The notes below the pieces were generated by a model that saw only the letters and a list, made by a program, of their open reading frames with translations, was not told where the DNA came from and did not search any database. A stretch of 5,168 bases of DNA from Lentisphaerota bacterium (GTDB lineage: Bacteria > Verrucomicrobiota > Lentisphaeria > Oligosphaerales > JAFGRS01): positions 1-5,168 of the forward strand of contig JAAYZO010000592.1 in the NCBI GenBank assembly GCA_012514865.1. Reading direction: 5' to 3'. Position 1 is the first letter of the stretch. Each line of letters opens with the position of its first letter. Made by a program: the position numbers and the translations under genes. This document shows positions 1 through 5,168 of the stretch, piece by piece.

Positions 1-99
1 CCCAGCGTTGGGCGTTTGCTCTAGCGCAGGCCGGGGGGCAGAACCCTGCCAGGGAAGCAGGTTCCTCGCGGATAGCAGTACGGAGGGGGGAAGGATAGC

Positions 100-126
100 C
101 ACGAAAGGCACGAACGACACGAACGG
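100..126. repeat. Three imperfect 9-bp tandem repeats (CACGAANGN)
   Basis: CACGAAAGG, CACGAACGA and CACGAACGG follow each other directly. CACGAA-type repeats of period 9 recur in intergenic DNA of several bacteria, which I recall only in general terms. No function is evident here. The surrounding stretch (1-194) has no credible coding frame or RNA gene that I can see. Confidence 0.6.
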
Positions 127-194
127 GCGGAAGGGAATGGCAGGTCAGGATGCCAGAGGGACAGGCGTCGGGCGCGCGGCCGGGGGCGGGTAGT

Positions 195-242
195 AGGCGC
201 CACGAGCCGAGTGGCGCCTCCCGGGCGCCGGCGGCGCCCGGG
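195..242 (-). terminator. Tandem hairpins after the hydrolase gene, probable transcription terminator
   Basis: Two perfect inverted repeats lie just past the stop codon at 253-255. The nearer pairs 220-229 (CCCGGGCGCC) with 233-242 (GGCGCCCGGG) around a 3-nt loop: a 10-bp stem, all G-C. The second pairs 195-203 (AGGCGCCAC) with 211-219 (GTGGCGCCT) around a 7-nt loop: a 9-bp stem. Neither has a U-tract on the minus-strand transcript, so this would be a hairpin-only terminator or a 3'-end stabiliser. The symmetry means it could also act on transcription coming from the left. Confidence 0.6.
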
Positions 243-252
243 GGACGACCCG

Positions 253-2862
253 TCAGGGGCGTTCCAGGGCGTACCATGGCGAGCGCGTCGTCGCCGGGAC
301 GTCCAGGCGCCAGCCGGTACCGGAAGGGGCTACGGGCAGGGCCCCCGTGCGCTCGCCGGCGGTGTCGAGGGCGTGAGCCCGCGGGGCGGCGCCCGGGCCG
401 TCGAGGGTGAAGGGCACCGCCTCCATCATCACGGGCGTCTCGCCCCAGTGGCGGCCGACGCTGCGGCGGGCGTCGTCCCAGATCATGCCGGAGTTCTCGG
501 CACGGGTGACGACCGCCAGGATGACCCGCGCGGAGGTCGCCAGCGGCAGGCCGTCGACGGCGACCACCATGGCGCAGGCCCATCGTCCTGCCGGCAGGCC
601 GATGGTGAGGGTGACATCGCCGAGGGCGACGGCACTGCCGCCGAGGCGCCCGACGGCGACCCGCGCGGCTGGCGCCGTAACGGTGAAACGGGCGTCCTCG
701 CCGACCTGCCAGCGCACCGCCTCCCCGTCGATCAGTGTGCCCTCGGCTGGGGCCGTGCCGAGGGCGGTGAGCCCTGTGGCATCGCCCTGTGCGGCCGTGC
801 CGACGCGGACCTGGAAGCGGTGGCTGAGGCGGGCCCAGAGCGGGAAGCGTTCGCGGTCCAGGAAGGCCTCCGTGCCGGGGAAGGACCGATACAGGTGCTC
901 CTCCAGAGCGTCCGTCGGGATGTCGAGCGTGAGTGTCTCCGGTGCCGGCGCGACGAGGCCCCGACGGAAGAGCAGGGCGGTCAGGGGCGCGAAGACGACC
1001 TGGGCCGGGTGGTGGCAGAGTTCGAAGTAGGCGCCGATCCTGGCCGGGCCGTAGCTGGTCGAGGCGTTGGCATAGGTGAACTGGTAGACGGCGTCCCAGT
1101 CCTGGAGGGCCGCGATGCTGCCGATCAGGGGGAACATCTCGGCAGCGTGGTCGTTCGGCGCCGGGTGGTTGTACTCGCTGACGGCGAAGGGCCGGTCGGC
1201 ATGACGGTAGAGTGCCAGGCGGGCGGGGTTGCCGCCGTTCTCGGCCTCGACCATGCTGGTATTGCCGATGCTCCAGTCACTGCCATCCCAGGGCTTGCCG
1301 GGGAAGTGCGGGTGCTGCCAGTAGGCGTGCATATCGACGTAATCGCCGATCTCGGCCTCGCGCCAGAGGCCGTAGGCGCCGCCGTAGCTCGCCTGGCTGT
1401 TGACCACCAGGCTCTGCACGCCGAGGCGGTCCTTGAGGAAGGCCTTCAGGCGCTGCATGGTGGCGCGCTCGGTGTCGATGAGGAAGCGCCTGAAGTCGGC
1501 CTGGCAGCGCGCGGGGGCGGTGCTGTCCGGGAGCGCCATGGCGGCGAGGTCGGCATGGCCGGCCGCCGGGCGGTAGGGCTCGCGGCCGGGCCGCAGCGAG
1601 GGCGCTGCCAGCCAGACCTCGCCGACCTGGTCGCCGAGGTTGACGCTGAAGCGCTGACGCAGGCCCGCCGGGACCCCGCGGACCTGGCACACGACCGTGT
1701 GGTCGCTCCACTCGGGCGTCAGGGCCAGGGCGTGGCTGCCGCCGAGGATGGTCCAGGGCGGCTCGGCCAGGCGCAGGCTGACGCTGACCTGGCGGGCCGG
1801 CACGGCGCGGGCGCGCAGGCGGATGGTGTAAGCGGCGCCGTCGGTGAACTCCAGGCCGATCTGGTGGACCTGGTAGGCCCACGCAACACGGCCTGGCGCG
1901 GTGATGCTGATGTGGAGGCTGCCGCCCTCCGCCGAGTCGCGCGCCATCATGCAGATGCCGGGCGATTGCCCCTCGAGGGTCCAGGCGGCGAGGTTGCCCT
2001 CGAAGAGCCGATCGGCGAGCATCTCCGCGCCGAGTGGGCCGGCGTCGGCATTCCAGTCGGCCAGGGCCGCCGCGGCGTCGGGGTAGCGCCGCGACAGCCA
2101 GGCGGACCACTGCGCGCGCAGGGACTCATACAGCGCCGGGGCGGCCGCGAGCGCGGCCAGCTCGGCCGAGCCCATGGCCAGGAGGGTGTTCTCGTTGTTC
2201 AGCTCGATGAAGGCAATGGCGGGATCCTGGGTCAGGGGCAGCCCCGTGTAGGGGCTGGTACGGTCGAGGAGGTCGCGGGCGTACTGCTCCTGGAGCTCGA
2301 TGAACGCCGGGTGGGCCATATCGATGATCTTGCCATAGCGGAAGGCGCGGGCGTCCTTGAGATCCTCCAGCCCCGGGTAGGTGCGCGAGACGTGGAGGTT
2401 GAGGTTGGTGTAGATGCCGTGCTGCTTCAACTGGTAGATGAACCAGTCGAGGCGGTCGAGCTTGGCCGGGTCGAGGGCCTGCTGTCCGGGCAGCCAGATA
2501 TCGCGGGCGTCGAGGTGGTGGAAGCGGACGACGTTGATGCCGAGCTGGGCCAGGCGGGCCGCGATGGCCGGCGCCTGGGCCTTCTCCGGGAAGGCCGCGG
2601 AGAAGGTGGCGTTGGTGCCGAGAAAGCGCTGCCGCTGGCCCTGCTCATCGACGAAGTGGCCGCCGCGGACCTGTATGCGCCGCGTCGCCGGGCCGCCGTT
2701 GAGGAAGGCGACATCGGCCGGCGAGTCGACCGCCACGCGTGACGGATCCAGGGTGAAGGCAAACCACCCCGGCGTCTCCGGCCCGACCGGCGGCGCCGCC
2801 GCGGCTGCCCATGCGGCGGCGATGAGGGCCGCCGCGCCGAGGGTCACTGCACATCTGCGCAT
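253..2862 (-). CDS. Secreted clan GH-A glycoside hydrolase-like protein with inserted carbohydrate-binding-like domain
   Basis: This 869-residue exported protein is probably a glycosidase acting on an unknown polysaccharide or glycoconjugate. Seen: a signal peptide (1-23, MRRC plus an Ala-rich core); an N-terminal segment with WFAF and GHFVDEQGQRQRFLGTN (67-84); barrel strands INVVRFHH (109-116) and YTNLNLHVS (151-159); IAFIELNNEN (216-225), with E224 the likely acid/base; DMHAYW (510-515); and FAVSEYN (559-565), with E563 the likely nucleophile. Between the glutamates, about 285-425 reads as a CBM4/9-like beta-sandwich (NLAAWTLEGQ ... SLHISITAPG ... YTIRLRARA ... VWLAAPSLRP). Residues 640-869 form a beta-rich C-terminal part ending SPWYALERP. 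The NE and E pair is the established clan GH-A (GH5-like) signature; the exact family is not assignable by eye. The ATG at 2862 is chosen because GGAG lies 8 nt upstream and a signal peptide begins there. The open frame extends upstream to 3459 only as a low-complexity shadow over the receptor gene. A non-catalytic glycan-binding role remains possible. Confidence 0.9.
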   Translation of the reverse strand: MRRCAVTLGAAALIAAAWAAAAAPPVGPETPGWFAFTLDPSRVAVDSPADVAFLNGGPATRRIQVRGGHFVDEQGQRQRFLGTNATFSAAFPEKAQAPAIAARLAQLGINVVRFHHLDARDIWLPGQQALDPAKLDRLDWFIYQLKQHGIYTNLNLHVSRTYPGLEDLKDARAFRYGKIIDMAHPAFIELQEQYARDLLDRTSPYTGLPLTQDPAIAFIELNNENTLLAMGSAELAALAAAPALYESLRAQWSAWLSRRYPDAAAALADWNADAGPLGAEMLADRLFEGNLAAWTLEGQSPGICMMARDSAEGGSLHISITAPGRVAWAYQVHQIGLEFTDGAAYTIRLRARAVPARQVSVSLRLAEPPWTILGGSHALALTPEWSDHTVVCQVRGVPAGLRQRFSVNLGDQVGEVWLAAPSLRPGREPYRPAAGHADLAAMALPDSTAPARCQADFRRFLIDTERATMQRLKAFLKDRLGVQSLVVNSQASYGGAYGLWREAEIGDYVDMHAYWQHPHFPGKPWDGSDWSIGNTSMVEAENGGNPARLALYRHADRPFAVSEYNHPAPNDHAAEMFPLIGSIAALQDWDAVYQFTYANASTSYGPARIGAYFELCHHPAQVVFAPLTALLFRRGLVAPAPETLTLDIPTDALEEHLYRSFPGTEAFLDRERFPLWARLSHRFQVRVGTAAQGDATGLTALGTAPAEGTLIDGEAVRWQVGEDARFTVTAPAARVAVGRLGGSAVALGDVTLTIGLPAGRWACAMVVAVDGLPLATSARVILAVVTRAENSGMIWDDARRSVGRHWGETPVMMEAVPFTLDGPGAAPRAHALDTAGERTGALPVAPSGTGWRLDVPATTRSPWYALERP

Positions 2863-2870
2863 CGCGTCGT

Positions 2871-2874
2871 CTCC
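2871..2874 (-). promoter_or_regulatory. Ribosome binding site of the glycoside hydrolase gene
   Basis: GGAG on the minus strand lies 8 nt before the ATG at 2862-2860. It fixes the start within a much longer open frame and shows that the second gene has its own translation initiation rather than coupling by overlap. Confidence 0.75.
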
Positions 2875-2935
2875 AGGCACCGCCTCGCTATCCAGTCTCC
2901 GCGCCGCCGCGGCCGGCCTCGGCGCCGGCTGCCGC

Positions 2936-4960
2936 TCAGAAGGCGACGCGCCAGAGCAGCCCGGCGCTGAGGCCGGGCTCCATGAGGTCCATGGCTCGCG
3001 ACGTCGCCAGGTAGTTACGGATGTCGCTGTCGAGGAGATTCTCGACCGAGAGCATGAGGTCGTGGCGGACGCGGCCGGCGGCGAAGCCATAGCCGAGGCG
3101 GAGGTTGATGGTGGCCCAGGCGTCGCTGGTCGGGGTGCCCGGCGGGGTGTGGTCCTGTCGGGCGGCCCAGGCGGTCTCGACGGCGCCCCAGGCGCCGCAG
3201 TCGAGGTCGTGGCGGATGCCGAGGAGGCCATTGAGGGGTGGCGCGAAGCGCAGGTACTGATCGGCGGTGAGGTCCTGACCGTCGACGGCGGCGACATTGC
3301 CATAGGCGCGCCAGCCCGGGGCGAAGTGCCACTCGGCGTCGGCCTCGGCACCCCGCAGGCGCGCCTCGGCGACGTTGCGCATCTCCTCGCGCGTCGGGGA
3401 GACCGGCTCGGCCTGGATGAGGTCGTCGACGCGGTTGACGAACAGCGCCGCGGTGGCACGCAGGGCCGTGCCGGTGTAGTGCACGCCCGCCTCGCCGTAG
3501 AGCGACTGCTCGGCGTCGAGGTCGGGGTTGCCGAAGAGCTCGCGGCCGCCGCCGAGGCTGACGTACTTGAAGCGGTCGAAGAGGTCGGGTGAGCGGTAGC
3601 TGGTGGCGCCGAGGAGGGTCATCGACCAGCGCGGCTGAAAGCGCCAGGTCAAGCCCGCGTGGCTGTTCCAGCTCAGGTCGTGGAAGGTCGCCTCGGGGCG
3701 CCGGCCGGGGAGGGCCTCGGACTCGGCGTCGATGCGGTCGACGCGGCCGCCGACATTGAGCGTGAGGGCCTCGGCCAGCCGCCAGTCGTCCTCGGCGAAA
3801 ACGCCGACGGCGGTCTGGTCGCAGTCGGCCAGGGGCAGGTCGCGGATGCGGGTGCCGTTCTTCAGGGACTGCAGCCGCGAGCCCGAGTAGGCCCACTGCC
3901 AGGCGTCGGCGCCGAGGACCATCGTGTGGTCGGCGGTCTCGAAGACATTCTGCCAGCGCGCCCCGAGGGTCTCGTGGTCGGCCTCGGTCTCGGTCCGCAG
4001 CATCGGCAGTGCGGCGGGGAAGTCCTCGATGCGGGCGCGGCGGTCGATGAGTTCCCAGAAGAGCATCAGGCGCGACTCGGTGAGGGCGCCGGCGTTCGGC
4101 GTGACGGCGTGGCTCAGCGTCAGGAGGTCCATGCCGGTCTTCGGGTAGGTGACGGTCTCGGCGGCGTCGGGGAGTGCCAGGCCCTTGCCGGGAATGCCGA
4201 TCTGGTGGCCCTCGTAGTGCCGGTACTGCAGACTGCTGGTGTGGACGTCGTCCCAGCGGTAGGCGCCCTTGAGGGTGATATGCCAGTCGTCGAACTGGCT
4301 GTTGTGGACATCCTGGCCATCGCCAGCTTCGTAGCTCTGGTAGTTCCGGCGCCCGGCCGAGAGGAAGAGCTTGGCGCGACGGTCGCTGGTGCTGACACTG
4401 CCGTAGGTCGTGAAGCCGTCCGGGTTGCGTCCGACGCCGTTGATCAGGGTGGCGTGGGTCTCGCGCTGGCTGGTGAAGGCGGCGTCGCGGGTGATGACAT
4501 TGACCACGCCGCCGGTCGAGCCGGAGCCGTAGAGCGAGCTGATCGGGCCTTTGAGGACCTCGACCCGCTCGAAGTCGTACGGGCTGATCAGGCCGAACTG
4601 GGCGTTGATGTCGGTGGCGGTGTTGATGCGGCAGTCGTCGACGAGCATGACAACCTGGTTGCGACCGAGGCCGCGGATGACGACGTCGCCGCCCCAGGGT
4701 GCGTCGGCACTCAGGCTGATCCCCGGGAGGCGGTCGGTCACATCGCCGACGCTGATCGGCTGGACGCTCAGGACGTCGGACGCGGTCACCACGCCGACAC
4801 CGCCCGGGGTCTGCGAGACCAGCGTCTCGCGGCCCCGCGCCGTCACCACGACCTCGGGGAGGAGGCGCGATGCAGCGCCGACGGCAGTGACGTCCTCGCC
4901 CGATACCGCCGTGAGAGTCAACCAGGACAGCACCAACGCCGTGCAAACCGTCGTCTTCAC
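2936..4960 (-). CDS. TonB-dependent outer-membrane receptor (plug plus beta-barrel)
   Basis: This is a 674-residue outer-membrane active transporter that would use TonB/ExbBD energy to bring a ligand into the periplasm. Seen in the sequence: a signal peptide (residues 1-20, KTT then a hydrophobic core ending TAVS); a TonB box, EVVVTA, at 36-41; a plug at about 45-160 with VVIRGLGRNQVVMLVDD, the FERVEVLKGPISSLYGSGSTGG segment and VNVITR; then a beta-barrel with YRSP (455-458), NPDL (478-481), VENLLD (639-644) and a terminal Phe. The GTG at 4960 is chosen because AAGGAG lies 6 nt upstream and the signal peptide begins there. An in-frame GTG at 4999 would add 13 unsuited residues and overlaps the putative -10. 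The length fits cobalamin, siderophore or heme receptors rather than SusC proteins (about 1000 aa). YRSP and NPDL resemble the FRAP and NPNL boxes of heme receptors, but the histidine usually between them is absent. Ligand unknown. The hydrolase gene follows after 73 bases. Confidence 0.95.
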   Translation of the reverse strand: MKTTVCTALVLSWLTLTAVSGEDVTAVGAASRLLPEVVVTARGRETLVSQTPGGVGVVTASDVLSVQPISVGDVTDRLPGISLSADAPWGGDVVIRGLGRNQVVMLVDDCRINTATDINAQFGLISPYDFERVEVLKGPISSLYGSGSTGGVVNVITRDAAFTSQRETHATLINGVGRNPDGFTTYGSVSTSDRRAKLFLSAGRRNYQSYEAGDGQDVHNSQFDDWHITLKGAYRWDDVHTSSLQYRHYEGHQIGIPGKGLALPDAAETVTYPKTGMDLLTLSHAVTPNAGALTESRLMLFWELIDRRARIEDFPAALPMLRTETEADHETLGARWQNVFETADHTMVLGADAWQWAYSGSRLQSLKNGTRIRDLPLADCDQTAVGVFAEDDWRLAEALTLNVGGRVDRIDAESEALPGRRPEATFHDLSWNSHAGLTWRFQPRWSMTLLGATSYRSPDLFDRFKYVSLGGGRELFGNPDLDAEQSLYGEAGVHYTGTALRATAALFVNRVDDLIQAEPVSPTREEMRNVAEARLRGAEADAEWHFAPGWRAYGNVAAVDGQDLTADQYLRFAPPLNGLLGIRHDLDCGAWGAVETAWAARQDHTPPGTPTSDAWATINLRLGYGFAAGRVRHDLMLSVENLLDSDIRNYLATSRAMDLMEPGLSAGLLWRVAF

Positions 4961-4966
4961 GATGGA

Positions 4967-4972
4967 CTCCTT
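4967..4972 (-). promoter_or_regulatory. Ribosome binding site of the receptor gene
   Basis: AAGGAG on the minus strand lies 6 nt before the GTG at 4960-4958. This strong Shine-Dalgarno decides the start. An ATG at 4979 lies in a different frame, and the in-frame GTG at 4999-4997 has no comparable site. Confidence 0.85.
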
Positions 4973-4997
4973 GCCCCATGCGACGCCAACCGCCGGC

Positions 4998-5006
4998 ACT
5001 ATAGCA
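4998..5006 (-). promoter_or_regulatory. Possible extended -10 promoter for the receptor-hydrolase unit
   Basis: The minus strand reads TGC-TATAGT, five of six matches to the sigma70 -10 consensus with the TG extension in place. A start about 7 nt downstream would give a leader of roughly 30 nt before the GTG at 4960. The -35 region would fall inside the adjacent heptamer array (about 5021-5026, reading CTCCCT) and does not resemble TTGACA, so recognition would rest on the extended -10 or an activator. This is one of very few AT-rich words in the window, which favours function, but no experimental support is visible. Confidence 0.45.
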
Positions 5007-5010
5007 CAGG

Positions 5011-5094
5011 AGCAGGGAGCAGGGAGCAGGGAGCAGGGAGCGGGGAGCGGGGAGCAGGGAGCAGGGAGCAGGGAGCAGGGAGCAGGGAGCAGGG
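5011..5094. repeat. Heptanucleotide tandem array, 12 copies of AGCAGGG/AGCGGGG
   Basis: Twelve uninterrupted 7-bp units: ten AGCAGGG, with copies five and six (5039-5052) reading AGCGGGG. Partial units flank the array on both sides (ACAGG at 5006-5010, AG at 5095-5096). The G-runs recur every 7 bases with 4-nt or shorter loops, so the plus strand has high G-quadruplex potential. The array starts within 10 bases of the putative -10 of the receptor gene and covers its -35 position. Seven is not a multiple of a helical turn, so copy changes would rotate and shift upstream elements relative to the promoter. Confidence 0.97.
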
Positions 5095-5096
5095 AG

Positions 5097-5136
5097 TGCG
5101 TCGGTGCGTCGGTGCGTCGGTGCGTCGGTGCGTCGG
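5097..5136. repeat. Octanucleotide tandem array, 5 copies of TGCGTCGG
   Basis: Five identical 8-bp units follow the heptamer array with only two bases between. The unit is unrelated to the neighbouring heptamers. No coding frame is supported here. Perfect identity of all copies suggests recent slippage or expansion. Confidence 0.97.
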
Positions 5137-5145
5137 TGGACCGGG

Positions 5146-5168
5146 ACTCCGAACTCCGAACTCCGAAC
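5146..5168. repeat. Heptanucleotide tandem array, at least 3 copies of ACTCCGA, cut by the window edge
   Basis: Three identical 7-bp units (5146-5166) plus the first two bases of a fourth run off the right edge, so the true length is unknown. A 9-base spacer separates this array from the octamer array. Confidence 0.9.

Noticed and set aside
8..193. 61-codon plus-strand frame at the left edge
   Set aside because: It opens with TTG, lacks a convincing ribosome binding site, and its sequence is not protein-like; it also runs through the CACGAA repeats.
211..2742. 843-codon open frame on the plus strand, antisense to the hydrolase gene
   Set aside because: Its translation is low-complexity (Gly, Ala, Arg, Glu, Asp, Val) with no motif, signal or hydrophobic core. 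Stop codons are rare in antisense frames at this GC content, and the minus-strand frame has clear domains.
2912..2929. Inverted repeat GCCGGC-N6-GCCGGC between the two genes, as a possible intercistronic terminator
   Set aside because: The stem is only 6 bp, has no U-tract, and such words are expected by chance at this GC content; read-through is more likely.
2863..3459. Upstream extension of the hydrolase frame by 199 codons
   Set aside because: The extension is Ser/Pro/Arg low-complexity and overlaps the receptor gene. The ATG at 2862 has a Shine-Dalgarno and begins a signal peptide.
2438..3592. 384-codon plus-strand frame across the gene junction
   Set aside because: It is a compositional shadow spanning two well-supported minus-strand genes, with no recognisable domain.
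3015..4979. 654-codon minus-strand frame overlapping the receptor gene, starting at an ATG
   Set aside because: It is almost entirely Arg, Pro, Gly and His, without any domain; the receptor frame in the same region is unambiguous.
5011..5168. CRISPR array
   Set aside because: The repeats are 7-8 bp units joined head to tail with no spacers of CRISPR length and no cas genes in view.

Overview
The window is very GC-rich and holds two genes, both on the minus strand and reading right to left: an outer-membrane TonB-dependent receptor (about 4960 to 2936), then a secreted glycoside-hydrolase-like protein (about 2862 to 253). The two signal peptides, TonB box, plug and C-terminal aromatic residue point to a diderm bacterium. 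The hydrolase has the layout of large, mostly uncharacterised clan GH-A proteins that I associate mainly with the Verrucomicrobiota/Kiritimatiellota/Lentisphaerota/Planctomycetota group. A high-GC proteobacterium cannot be excluded, and the assignment to a lineage is inference.

Right edge (5006-5168): three unrelated short tandem arrays lie end to end: twelve copies of AGCAGGG/AGCGGGG, five copies of TGCGTCGG, and three copies of ACTCCGA that run off the window. A possible extended -10 promoter (TGC-TATAGT, minus strand) abuts the first array. It is followed by a leader of roughly 30 nt with a strong AAGGAG ribosome binding site and a GTG start.

Centre: the receptor gene (674 aa) ends 73 bases before the hydrolase gene (869 aa). 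The hydrolase has its own GGAG Shine-Dalgarno and no obvious promoter or terminator in the gap, so the two look like one transcription unit. In the hydrolase, a carbohydrate-binding-module-like beta-sandwich sits between the two candidate catalytic glutamates (E224 and E563), so the barrel appears to be split by an insertion.

Left edge (1-252): two perfect GC-rich hairpins immediately follow the hydrolase stop codon and probably end the transcript. Beyond them is about 190 bases with no credible gene, holding only a degenerate 9-bp repeat (CACGAANGN, three copies).

Taken together, the window looks like a small uptake and degradation unit: an exported enzyme acts on a glycan or glycoconjugate, and a co-transcribed receptor imports a product or an associated ligand. 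The substrate cannot be read from the sequence. Very long open frames antisense to both genes are composition-driven shadows and are not annotated.
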